Shown here: piece by piece, positions 47,644 to 61,393 of the stretch
Layout: the number at the start of each line of letters is the position of its first letter
How positions within the stretch are numbered: position 1 is the first letter of the stretch
From: Cercophora sp. LCS_1
Taxonomy: Eukaryota > Ascomycota > Sordariomycetes > Sordariales > Lasiosphaeriaceae
Assembly: GCA_036250225.1 (NCBI GenBank)
Contig: JAPZLL010000023.1
Coordinates: forward strand, 186,001 to 250,000
Length of the DNA: 64,000 bases
Reading direction: 5' to 3'
The notes under the pieces: model-generated
What the model was told of the DNA's origin: nothing
Seen by the model: the letters and a program-made list of their open reading frames with translations, nothing else
Database searches by the model: none
Made by a program: the position numbers and the translations under genes

Positions 47644-49053
47644 CAAGACTGCCTGGTGGATCTTTGCTGGGACACAGCTTCTCTGTCTTCCCGTTGCTCG
47701 CCGACACTCCCTTGCCAGACGACGACGGGCTTTCTGCGTCGTCGATTCGCGGTGGTCGGGGCTCGACAGCGATGCCAGGACAAGAGCACCGGGCAAATGA
47801 CGGACAGATGACTTGACCGCCAATGGCAGACACGCGAAACAAAGACGGGATGTCAGTCAGCGACTTGGAAGCAACATGGGGGAAGCATGAAGTGCTCCGC
47901 CTCAATTGTGGTTCTTTGGCTCTTGCAGTAAGGGACGAGGGGAACGCGCTAAACGTCGCCGAGTCGTCTTTTGGGGCTTGGCGCCGCGGGCAACGGGAAA
48001 CGGGGGTGTCATGTTCGGCCTGTTTCCGCCCGTCCAGTGTCCCCCGTGGTCCCCCGTCGCCCCCTTTGCCGCTGTGGCACCCGCGAGGGCCAAGAGGCAG
48101 CTTCGAGCCAGTCGGGGAACCGCGTTACCACGCAGCTTGTTGTTTATGCTGCTCATGTTTCGCCGTGGCCAGTTTCGCAGACAGCGACGCTCCGGATACA
48201 CAACCCCGGCCCGAGACGCGAGCGAGAGAAGCAGCCGCTCGCGCAACAATTGGGTTGGGCGGATGCGGGGTTGGACGAGGACGGGAGTGGACTACGGGGT
48301 GGCCATCGAGGCAGAATGAAGCTTCGAGCTGCCATTGTCCATTTTTTCATCTTCCCGTCATCGGTCGCTGTCGACCGCTTCTCCAATCCACACCTTCTCC
48401 AGCCATCGAGCCACACAGTCCTAATGCACAGTGCGTGTGCAACACCAGCCAAGCACCAGTTGGTTTTCTTTTGTCCCGTTCGCTTGTTTCGTGTGAAGCC
48501 ATCCCCGCTCAACCTAGCTTAGGCCGTAGCGTCTTCTCCCGTGCTTCGAGCCGCAATGCCACCCAGTGGCATGCTTCTCGAGCGGCCCTTTTATGGCTTT
48601 GGCTCGAGCCACAGCCAGCCAGCAAGCAGCCAACCCTCCACGATGCTTGCCTCAAAGGTGCAGAGGCACCGAGGCACCGAGGCACTGTCGTGAAGCCCAC
48701 ACGGGGGACTTGGGCCATCCGTTTCTCGCACACCTACCCACCGTTACGTGCTCCGTTCATTTTTGCGATTATTTCCAGGGTCCTAGCTGGATGTGGAAAG
48801 GGCTGTGCCCCGCTCCTGGTGTCTGTGGGAGTTTTTGTCAGCGACTCTGGACGGCCCCTCTCCGGACCCCTGCCCTTCGCTTTCCGGATGGGGCAGATGG
48901 CTTTGTGAGTTTGGGTCACTGCCCACTGTGCGCCGACCGCTGTCCCATGTTGCATTTGCACAACTGGTGGTATTTAACACGGCGGCACTCCCCAGCCCGT
49001 CACCTCCGTTCCCTTTGACCCTCCATACATCACCGTCGCCAGAATTCTAGCTC

Positions 49054-49070
49054 GCTGCTGCTGCTGCTGC
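49054..49070. repeat. GCT triplet repeat in the putative 5' leader
   Basis: Seventeen bases of GCT repeat about 670 bp before the start of the Zn2Cys6 gene. Confidence 0.7.
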
Positions 49071-49737
49071 ACCACTCACGTTCGCTATTTGCAACCCCCC
49101 TAGGAAGTCCTCGTCGACTCCTGTCATTCGCTTGTTTCCTTTTTTTGTGTGTTTGGAGCCTAGAAAAACCGAAGGTCCGAAGAGAAGCTATTCCCGCCAC
49201 CTTGACCAACCCGGAACTCTCACGACACCTGATATATCACTCGCCCCGCACAGGTCCATGCTCTATTAAACAACCACGCCCGTCTACCGCTTCGAGCTAC
49301 ACGAGCAGTAGATGCCCCATTGCATGGCCTAGCTTCCCTCGGCCAAGACCTTCGCTCAGCTGCTTGTGTGCAAAGATCAAGATATCCCACGATCGCTACC
49401 GTCGGAGGAGAGAAAGACCCGAAGAGAGAAAGAGAGTAGGGAACAGAGATTGAGGAACCAAGAATACGCCCACGTGCACGCCCTCGCCGACAACAGCTCA
49501 AGGCACAGCACCAACCGCACCACCTCAGCATCTCGGCCTGACTACCCGTCCAACTTATAGTCGGCCCTGAACACGGCGTTACGCGCCTCTCTCCGCCTCA
49601 ACTAGCTGCACTCGCTATCTCGCTGCGAGAGACCGCCGGGTCTCTGTTTCAGGTCAGCACAGTCTCTTGACATCTCGTTCTTGGGCTGCAACTGACTGTT
49701 CCTAGTTCTCTCGTTAAACGTATTCAGAGCCGTTGCA

Positions 49738-51627
49738 ATGGCTGGTCCTGGAGGCGGTCCCCCGAGACGCAGCCACACCAAGTCCCGCAAAGGGTGTGAT
49801 GCTTGCAAGCGCCGTCACATCCGTTGTGACGAGAACTTTCCTCAGTGGTAAGTCTGCCCTTTTAGTGAATACTGATCACTATGGAGGCGCGAAACTAACG
49901 CTAGTTTAGCCGCAACTGTACCAAGCACAAGATTCGCTGCCCGTACAATGACATTCCTGTTCCTGAGGACAGAGCCGGCACCCCTGACAAGCCAGATCTC
50001 CAGTGGACCCCCGAGATCGTGGCAACCATTGATCAGTGGCAGCAGACTGGCGTGTTCCCATTCCCCAGCCTGGACATTTATCCCACGCCGGAGCCTCGTA
50101 ACCTGACCACGGACCAGTTGAGGCTCATTCACCATGTTGCCTACATCAGCTACCAGATGAAGGAGATTGGCGCTGATGACTTCACGCTATGGACCCGGCA
50201 GATCCCCAAGGTCATCAAGATTGGTGCCACTCACAGCTTTGTTCTCCAGGCGTTGCTGGCCTTCTCGGCGATGCATCTTGCCCACTTGACCGACTGCCCG
50301 TTGGTGGGAAACATGGGTTACGAGCACCGCGGCAAGGCCCTCAACGGTTTGCAAGAGGCCATCGGCAATTTCTCCGAGGAGAACTCGGACGCTGTGCTCG
50401 CCGCCTCGCTTGTTCTGTCGTGGCAAGCCACAGATTGGTAAGCAATAAATGCAGTTAGCCGTGCTACACAAACGGGGACTGACCGACCTGTCTAGGGCGA
50501 GCTGGACTCAGTTGATGCAGGGAACCTCATCGGTAAGTCACAGAGGTGCACAGCGCCTGTCGGTTGGCGACTAACGTGTGGTGCAGGTCATCCAGGCCAT
50601 GGGTTCGTGGGCGGATAGATCCGAGTTCACCGACTTCATTGCCGAGAGCAGCACGTTCCCCACGGCGCCTCCTTCGCCCACGCCGGACCACAAGCCAAGC
50701 CAGCCAAGCCAAGAGGACGTGGATGCGCATGACCGGACCTTACAGCAACTGCAAAAGGTGGAGCAGTACCTCAAGCAGAGACGGGAGGACCCCAAGACGT
50801 TTACCCGTCTGATCAACTTCTTCAAGGGCGCCCGCAAGGTCAGCCACACGCTCAGGGCCTCCCAGCAGTTTGACCGTCTCCAGCCGCTCCGCACATGGAT
50901 GTTCTACCTGCCGGTCATGTTGCTCCAGCAGACGGGTGCCTCGCCCAGCACATTGGTTGTCATTGCCCATCACTACACCGTTGGCCTTGTCATCGAGCGC
51001 CTCTTCCCGGAAATCGGCGCTGCCTACTTTGGGAGCATGGCCATTCGACCGCTTGAGCGCATCGCCAACTACCTCTGCAACAAGGCCCAGACCGAGCATG
51101 ACGTGGACCTCCAGACACCCAACAACCTCATGTGCTACCCGATCACCATGGTTCACGAGTTCCGCTACCGGATGGGATGGGAACAACCCCCGGCCACTCC
51201 CGCGTTCCAGCTGCTGGAGGCACCCAACCTGTATCCGCTGAGGGACACCTCGCCCCTGACGGTTCCCGTCAGCTCGGCCTCGATGTTCTTGCCGTACACG
51301 ACGATCAATTACAGCGCCGAGGACCTGTCTCTTGTCACGCCGGACTCTGCCCCGACCAGCGCCATCAGCCCTCTTCAGCTGTCGTCGCCGTTTACCCACT
51401 CGCAGTACCTGGGCATTCCGAGCCCGTCGTATGGTGGTTTTAGCCCGGCCTCCAGCACGTTTGGCGACTTTGGCGAAGCGGCCTCTGTTGTCTACAGCGA
51501 CCATGAGGAGTATGGGTCGTACGAAGGCCTTCCGTATGACCACTTCCCCACGACCCCATCAATGCTTAGCGGTCCCAACAATTTTGGCGTCGGGTGTGTT
51601 CCTCCAATCCAGACCGTGTGGGCCTAG
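49738..51627 (+). CDS. Zn2Cys6 fungal transcription factor
   Basis: Nuclear zinc-cluster regulator. Exons 49738-49847, 49910-50437, 50496-50532 and 50587-51627 give 571 aa. All introns are 54 to 62 nt with GT/AG ends. The binuclear cluster is split by intron 1 and is complete after joining: Cys at 20, 23, 30, 37, 40 and 47 (Cx2Cx6Cx6Cx2Cx6C), with basic residues around it. The rest resembles the UPC2-like group: a short post-cluster region, then a helical domain containing FVLQALLAFSAMHLAHLTDC, YEHRGKALNGLQEAI and AASLVLSWQATDW. The C-terminus is Ser/Pro/Thr/Tyr-rich, as in activation regions. I cannot name the orthologue or the targets. The 8.5 kb of gene-free DNA upstream suggests complex control. 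Confidence 0.9.
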
Positions 51628-54365
<2,738 letters not shown>

Positions 54366-55981
54366 TCACCTTGAATCCCGTACAGTCCTAGTGCTGTCGC
54401 TTCTGTCACGCCCAGCGCCTTGCTGAACAGCGTCCTGGTAGCTCGGTATGGGGGGACTGGGTGGGCCCTGGGGATTCCGGGTTGCAGGAGGGATCGCCCT
54501 GACGGTAGCTAATGAACCGCCGCGGCTTCTGGTCAGACGGATCAAGGGCGCGTTTTCGCTGTCCGTACTACTCCTCCTACCGTCGTCTTCGGCGTCTGAG
54601 TGATCGGGGCTGGTATACTCTGGCGGTGGGGGGTGGTTGGTATCATTCACACCGAGACCAACGGCCGGCTGGTGCACAGGACTCGCCACCCCAACGGTAG
54701 CAGCAGCACTACTGCTGGCCTCCGCAGAATCATCAGTTGGCACCAGGTGTGCCAGAGAAATGTCGGTCGGGCTACGAAGGGGCCCAGGGCTGGTGGGCGG
54801 CAAAACCCTGTAGTTCCCTGACCTTGAACGGTTGTGTCCGGGATCCAAGCCACCAGGACCTTGTCGCGAGTATGTTTGAACCGAGTGACTGTACATATGG
54901 CCCCGGCCTTGCGAGCCGGTGTAGTCGTCCTTCCTGCCGGCCTCTAGCAGGATACTCCCAGCCTCGGAGCCATACGGTGGTGGAGGGGCCAGGGAGCCCG
55001 TCATGGGAGCCAAGCCCCACTTCTTCACGTTCGCTTCGATGAACACGAAGCCGGCCTGGCCGAAGTTGACGTGAACGATGCCTGGTCCGTTTGCTCCGAC
55101 CACGGGGAAGAAGTTTTGTGATTTCAGCCCATGGGCGACATCGTCCAGCTTCTTTCCATTTCGCGTGAAAAAGATGGTCCCCGTCCGAGGTCGGTAGCCG
55201 ACTCCGATGACGTCGCCTTGAACAATTTGCGGGCCGTATTGGCTCGCACTGAAGGGCTGGTTGTATCGGCGGGTGCCGTTTGATAGATAAGCCACCGAAT
55301 ACTTGTGGTAACCTGCAGGTGGCCTATTAGCAAACAAACCTGGGATCGGGGTGGCCCATCGTCCTACCTGGTAGCCTGAATAACGGGTAGGGTTTGGTCG
55401 CCATGCCTATACTTATCAACGTGCTCTCGGGCTTGTCGTAAATCTTGGCCTCCCAGTAATACACTTCATTCTGTTTTGGAACAGGGAGGTTGCTCATGAC
55501 GCAGCATTCCGAGTCAAAGAACTCGATCTCGGTCCTGCCTTCAACAAAACAGTTTGCGATCTCCAGCTCGGGTTCAAACTCCCAAGCCGACACACCCTTC
55601 TCTTGAATGGCCAAGTATTGGGAGAGCGAGATGTCGGTCTGTACGGACTCGGGAGGGTTCGCAGCGACGAAAGCTACCAACGAGGTCAGCACTCAAAGGG
55701 TCAGGCACATCACGACGTGTCGACGGCTTACCCTTTGCCCTCAGGTATTCCGTCCTTTGCATATCGTCCATAGTCTCGAGGGCCTCGGCCTCCTCCCGCG
55801 CAAACGCTTGCTCGTCATCGTACTCGCCAGGTCGACCGATGCGGTCGAGAAAGATGCGTCCTGACGCCGTATATCTGAGGAAATAGAAAAGAAGAAAGAT
55901 GCAGGCAATCAGGATTGCCGACCCGAAGGACGACAGAAGCCCGATAACAATGCCATTCAGCCCGGGGCTGTAGTCGGGCAT
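54366..55981 (-). CDS. ssh4: SSH4-like SPRY membrane protein with PPxY motifs
   Basis: Minus-strand exons 55981-55732, 55673-55368 and 55312-54366 (introns 58 and 55 nt) give 500 aa. One hydrophobic segment lies near the N-terminus (about 10-35). A SPRY domain follows at about 140-280: SNLPVPKQNEVYYWEAKIYD, LISIGMATKPYPLFRLPG, GDVIGVGYRPRTGTIFFTRN and GIVHVNFGQAGFVF. The Pro/Ser-rich tail holds two PPxY motifs, PPPY at 296-299 and PPEY at 415-418, which bind WW domains of the Rsp5/Nedd4 ubiquitin ligases. This is the layout of yeast Ssh4 and Ear1, endosomal/vacuolar adaptors that direct Rsp5 to cargo for multivesicular-body sorting. The join FRLPG-YHKYSV completes the SPRY core. Confidence 0.9.
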
Positions 55982-57923
55982 TGTGACGACGGTCCTGGTT
56001 TGTTGTTCAATGGCGTTGTTGGACAGCCGTCGCTGGCGTCACCGCCCAAGCGACTTGCATTCGCGGGGATCGAGGTCGCTTCGAGGTCACCGAGACGGTG
56101 CAGCAGTGGCAGGAGGTGTTGTCTCGAAGATTGGAATACGCAAAAGCGAGCCCGTCTCTCGGGGGGCGGCGAATGGGAAGGAGAGCAAGATGGCGACGCC
56201 GGGGACAGGCTCGTCGATTGTGTCTTGATAGGCGATGACCGAGGGTCGGTTGTCTTGGTTGGCGGGCGGGCGGGCGGTGCGGGCTTGGGTCACGCAGTTG
56301 AGCGACAAGAGTGGCGGGTATCACTGATAACAAGGCGGCTAGGCGTCTTGAGGGAGAAAGACGGGAGACTATGGGTTAAACCAGAACGCCACTGCCGGGA
56401 TGGAAAGGAAAACAAAATGGAAGGGAGGAAAGACGTGGAAAATGGGAACTGTGAATGTTTGTGCAGCGGTTTCGGCAAACGAAGTTGGAAGAAGGAACGG
56501 GCAGGAGAGAACGGGTGCTTCAAAGCATTCCAGGTTGGAACCGGAAGAGGACGGTCGCCATGCGACAGAAGAAGCACTGAGCGGCGGGCCGAAGCCTCGC
56601 GAGTTTGCACACTAGCAGCGTTTTGATGGTGTAGCCGCACTACGACGATAGTTCACTATTGCACGCCGGAAGGATCTCCCATGTGCAGGGATTATCAGCT
56701 AGATGACGCTGCGGGAACGTTGTTGGAGATCGCGCGACCCCTCTGACCCAGCGACCCAGGGCATGCTTGGATCATGTTGCATCTGCCACGACTGGGCGAG
56801 TGGCGGTCATTCGGCCTCGCCAATCTCACAATCGTCAAGAGACCCTTTTTCGGCCTTGCTTCCAGACATTTCTGCTTCCTTTGAAATCTTGGTCGCGGCC
56901 CAAAACCTGACTCGTCAGCTATTTGAATCACACACCGGGCGCAGAGCCTGGACCGCTGCGCGGATGCATAATTCTTCAAGTGCGGTGCCTGAACGCAGCT
57001 GGATCCTCTTGATCCCCAGCGGGCCGTTTCAAGAGGGAGGCGCAACCCGTCTCAACAGTCTCCCTCTGGCCCCCCGCTGACAGGTTGAGATCCTCTCTCC
57101 CTCCCTGTCAGGCAGATACCACACTACCTACCTTGACTTGGACAATCTCGAAAATATTGATGCAGGGCGACAATAAATCCAACTCAGCTGAAGCTCCAGC
57201 CGTGGCGTTGCGTGATGTCGATTAAAATAGCCAATCCTACCTTTTCCCCGTTTGAACCTCACTGTCGTCACCTCATGCAGGGGGGTGCGTGACGTTGACT
57301 TGCCGTCTTTTCCCGCGCACTCTTCTTCCAATTTTCTGTTGCAAAGGAGAAACAACCGATAATAACGACAAGCTAAGAAGAGTATTGAGCGCCAAAGTCT
57401 GAGAGACCAATTGCCTGGGGTCTAGTGGCTACGACGAGGTACTTTTTGAGCACTCCAACGAACTTCCGTCAGGAGGCTGTGGACGGGTAGTAGTGCCTCA
57501 GATTCAGATGAAGTCGATCTCGTCCCATGTTTCGCACGTCCCGGACCGATCGGAAACAACGAAAGAAGATTCAAAAGAACCAACAAGGAGGGCTCCGCTA
57601 GCGTGGAGGCAAATCCCAACCCCTCTGCAAGACGGGAGTATGACTTTCAAACCGATCCATGCTTCTTCCTGCACTGTCGGTTCAAGTAAATAAATGCATG
57701 CTTCGTTTCTCGGTTACCTAAGGTATCTAAGCTCGCAACGGCAAACCATTCATGACACATCCGTCGCTACCCGTCGCAACAAGAGTTCTACTCTACATCA
57801 TGGGAATGGCTCCCTCGACCCGTATTTCGCCCGCATATATACAACAAACGCCCGTTAAGATGACCAAATCCGCCTCATGACCATATCGCTAACCACCGTT
57901 CGCAACGCTCTCCTGATGACACC
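55982..57923. other. intergenic region upstream of the SSH4-like gene
   Basis: No gene supported in 1.9 kb. It contains the promoter of the SSH4-like gene (minus strand) and the 3' side of the next minus-strand gene. The 208-codon plus-strand frame 56000-56626 is Gly/Arg/Cys-rich and unconvincing. Confidence 0.6.
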
Positions 57924-59270
57924 TCAGACTGCGCTATCTCCGTCTCCACGATGGCGCCTGGCCCCCGCGCCACCACGCCTCTTACGCTTCTCCTCGGCGT
58001 ACGAGTAATCCGACGATACCACGCTGGGGCTGCCGTTGGAGACCGGGAGATGGTGCGAGTGCTTGTACACCTTGGTGCCCACGTCGCTGCTGACATCACT
58101 CTCGGCCCAGCTCCCGGGGATCCGGGACTCGGGCACCACGGACTCGGTTGCGCGGGACTCGCTGACGACGGACTCGCTGACGACGCTGCTCTCAGTCTGC
58201 TCGTCGATGCGGCGCAGCGCCATGGTCTCATCGGCGCCTCTCTGCCAGCTGAAGTCGCGCCGCTGGGAGGCCCGGCCCTTCTCCGCCAGCTTCCTTGCCT
58301 CGGCCCGGAGCCTCTCGGCCTCGCGCGTAGCGTTCTTGTCGGCTGTCGAGTACACCTTTCGGATGCCACCGCTGCGCTCGGATCGCTGTTCCACATTCTT
58401 CGGCTTGGTCGGTGTGCTGGTAGGCGTCTTTTCGCGGTGGCTGATAAGCTCAGAGGTGACGGTGCTGCCGCTCCCGGTCGAGTAGTTGACGCCGCTTCCG
58501 CTTGCCGTTGACCAGCTGGGGTTCGTCGAGCCATCCCACTCGCTGGCCTCACTTTCCTTGTTGAGGCCGCCAACTCGAGCCGGCTTCTCGTGGCGGTAGC
58601 TGCGGAGGTGTTCCTTGGCCTCCTGCTCAGCCATTTCGTCAATGATGATGCCGTCCCCGCCAACCTTGCGGCGCGACTTGTTGCGCTTCCGCTCCTCTTT
58701 CTCGCGCTCCTTTTCCTCCCGGCGCCGCTCCTTCTCGCGTTCCTTTTGCTCGCGCTTCTTGCGTCGTCTCTCGCGCCCAGAAACGTCCGAGACGCCGCCA
58801 GTAATGCCCGTGATGCCAGTAGTTCCGCTGATCACAGTCCTCGTGTCCGCCTCGGTAGTGGCATCATCGACATCTTTGTAAACACTGCCGCCTCCTAGAA
58901 TGGTGCTCTCGGTAGCACCTGAGAGCGTGGTTCCGTTGGGGCCTTTGCGTCGCAACACTGTGGATTTGTAGTCGTCCCAATCAGTCTCCTTGAAGTGGAA
59001 ACCGCCGTTCTTAGCCCAGAAGAAAAACCAAATCCCGACAATGACAAACGCCGCTCCGAGGAGCCCGAACATGGCAAAGACTGCATTGTTGTTGATGTTT
59101 TGTGGGCGCATTGCGCCCGCACTCGGATCAATGTGCTGGCCGCCATCCTCGTCGCGGGCGACAAGTACGGAGCGCGCCACCAGCGGGCCCAACGAGTGAA
59201 TGTCGGTCGAAGGTGCCCATCTTGCACCGAACGTGGAATGGAGGATGTTGTTGAGGATTGCGGGTGCCAT
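57924..59270 (-). CDS. single-pass membrane protein of unknown function
   Basis: A single open frame of 448 aa. I do not recognise a named family. After a short N-terminus without a clear signal peptide there is one strong membrane segment at about 63-85 (FAMFGLLGAAFVIVGIWFFF). Thr/Gly/Ser-rich sequence with ATESTILGG follows, then a highly charged Arg/Glu/Lys helix (about 165-205, single alpha helix or coiled coil). A Ser/Thr-rich tail ends the chain, with imperfect repeats of the type VVSES and VVPES and a basic Arg-rich C-terminus. Positive residues after the membrane segment suggest a cytosolic C-terminus. Length and absence of stops support a real gene. Confidence 0.75.
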   Translation of the reverse strand: MAPAILNNILHSTFGARWAPSTDIHSLGPLVARSVLVARDEDGGQHIDPSAGAMRPQNINNNAVFAMFGLLGAAFVIVGIWFFFWAKNGGFHFKETDWDDYKSTVLRRKGPNGTTLSGATESTILGGGSVYKDVDDATTEADTRTVISGTTGITGITGGVSDVSGRERRRKKREQKEREKERRREEKEREKEERKRNKSRRKVGGDGIIIDEMAEQEAKEHLRSYRHEKPARVGGLNKESEASEWDGSTNPSWSTASGSGVNYSTGSGSTVTSELISHREKTPTSTPTKPKNVEQRSERSGGIRKVYSTADKNATREAERLRAEARKLAEKGRASQRRDFSWQRGADETMALRRIDEQTESSVVSESVVSESRATESVVPESRIPGSWAESDVSSDVGTKVYKHSHHLPVSNGSPSVVSSDYSYAEEKRKRRGGAGARRHRGDGDSAV

Positions 59271-61393
59271 GGCCGCGGCTGGTATGAGCTGGTCAACCAG
59301 CCAAGCCAGGTGTCGTGGTGGTCAGATCCGTCGGTCGGTAAGTTTGTCGATAGTTGACGTGAGGAATTGTTGAAGTGTGCTTGCGATGGAATGCGGCCAG
59401 CAGGTCCCTGCTCAGTCGCGCAATCAAACGTTGATGGTATGTGTCCCGGAAATGCAGATTGGAGTGGGTTTCCCGAGCGAAAGTGCGGCAGGAGAGAATG
59501 TTTGGGTCGACGCTGGTTAACCCAGAAACCAACGAGGCCGGGGGAAAGTGGCTAGAGCGCTGGCTGGGTCGTTGACCAGGCACCAGGGTGGTTGGTGAGA
59601 TGGGATGACGTCGGTAAACAAGGGACCCGGCTGCCCAGCAACCGCCCAGCAACCATGATCCCTTCTTGCCGCCCCGCCCACGGGTACCCGTCGGGCTGTC
59701 AGCGCCCGTTGCGGGGCTGACGAACCACTGGAACCTCCAACCGCAAGCGTAATCCCGCATCTCGGCTCGGTCCCTCCGCCTCCGTTCGCCGCCGCAATCG
59801 CCATCACACACACCTCTAGAGCCGGCGTCTGGATTTGATTGCCCCAATTAAAGCCGTGGCAGGAATTTCATGTTATCAACACAATACGGAATAGAGCCGC
59901 TGCTATTCCGTCGCGCAAGCAACCAACCCGACAACAAACGCGACACTACTATCTTCACCCAATCGCCGTCATGGGGACGGGAAACCCGAGGAAGATGAGA
60001 ACCAGTGCCAGCCACACACACCAGCAACACAATGGGGGGTGAGAACTCTCCCCCTTCGGCAATCGCAATCACCTATGCAACCGAACCTGACCCCCAAATC
60101 CCGATTTCCGTTACCCGTCGGGCCCGCTTACAGACCGTCGAACTCTTTTTTTGGGATGAACGGCCCCCATCCCCGACTTCAGCTTCTCAGCCGTCTGAGG
60201 GGGCTCAGCGCAGGAGCCGTTCTCAGCGAACAGCTTCACAGGTTTGGTGGGGGGCGTCCCCGTATCAAACCTTAGTCCGGTCGGTTTTCATTCCACCATC
60301 GATAGCATGGACGCCATAATTCCATGCAACACTTCTCGAAGGCCCCGAGACATGGGTCTCCACCCATCTGGCCGTTTCAGGGGCGTGTCACGAACCGCTG
60401 TGCGGAGCAGAGACCAGCCCCAGCTGCGAACAAGCCCTCGAACACTCGAAGCCATCAGCCCCTGGGGCTCATGCGAGTCTTGAGCCTACATGACTTTGAT
60501 ACCTTGACATAGCTTGCGCACTTGACTAAGTTCACTCTTTGCCATGCACATGGGGATCAGGGCAAGTGTCGATGCCACAAAGAACGAGTTCCATCGCTTC
60601 GACACATATATGCAAACTATGCGCAAGAACCAAGAAGTCTGGAAATTATTATAGACAGGCGGCCCCCAGCCCATGCTTACTTACTGGCCCCTGTTTATAG
60701 AACATTCGCCCCTAGTAAACAGCGGCTTCACATCCTATCTGTGGCTGAAAATGTGGAATCGGCCAAGCATTACTTGACTCGAAGAGATTCAACAAAACCA
60801 ATATCACATTCTGGGAGAATGAGCAAGATAGAACTTTGGTTCGGCCTGAAGCAGACATGTATTCGTGATAGTATATCCCACCGTAGTAGTGTGCAGCCCG
60901 TGGCCGTTGAAATTTAACCTATACAGTATATAGCCTCGCTCCCATGACAAAAGCCCTCCCAACGAGAGAACAGAGACTGTCGCACATTGAAACAAGATTA
61001 AAAACGGCAAGTCGACGCTGAATTTCGCCCATGCCAATTGTGGGTATGAACTTTTTCCGCCATCGAACTCTTGACGCAACAAAGGGTCCGCCGCCATGCT
61101 AGTAGCACAGATACAGAAGAGAGAATAAAAGGGACATGGTATAAGAGGGTTCGCCCGCCCGTGCAAAAATCAGATTGCAAAAGCCGGTTCACAAGAAGGA
61201 CACTAAACAAGAAACACAAAATCCCAAAAATAGATGTAACAGGAAAGATGTCAACGCTTGCTCGTGGACTGTCCGAGGAAAAAAAAAAAAAAAGACACAT
61301 GCAAGCCGTAGATATCAACACCACTGTCAACCGCTCTTTGTCATCATCATCGTCATCATCGCTTCGTAAGAAATGGCGAGGCGTCATCGGCGC
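59271..61393. other. intergenic region
   Basis: No gene I can support in 2.1 kb. A 131-codon plus-strand frame at 60522-60917 has fairly ordinary composition but no domain or splice partner. The part near 61.3 kb contains a 17-nt A run and GAT/CAT triplets and is probably the 3' UTR of the next minus-strand gene. Confidence 0.55.

Larger units (their letters stand above)
41272..49737. other. 8.5-kb gene-poor region upstream of the Zn2Cys6 regulator
   Basis: I cannot support a gene here. It holds many simple-sequence tracts: (CTGTG)5 at 42236, C11 then T10 at about 42566, T runs near 43450, 43690 and 46487, (CCCGGCA)-type heptamers at 47616, and GCT triplets at 49054. Two long stop-free plus-strand frames, 47131-47811 and 47823-48908, have Cys-, Trp- and Arg-rich composition and no domain. 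A better-looking open minus-strand frame lies at about 43940-44210. The last 700 or so bases, CT-rich with several short upstream ATGs, are likely the 5' leader of the regulator gene. Confidence 0.55.

Noticed and set aside
47131..47811. 226-codon plus-strand open frame
   Set aside because: Same reasons as the neighbouring frame. It also runs through a simple tandem repeat, and frames on the opposite strand are equally open.
47823..48908. 361-codon plus-strand open frame
   Set aside because: Composition is rich in Cys, Trp, Arg and Pro with no domain, in GC-rich DNA where stop codons are rare. An overlapping long frame lies on the same strand, and splice or start context is lacking.
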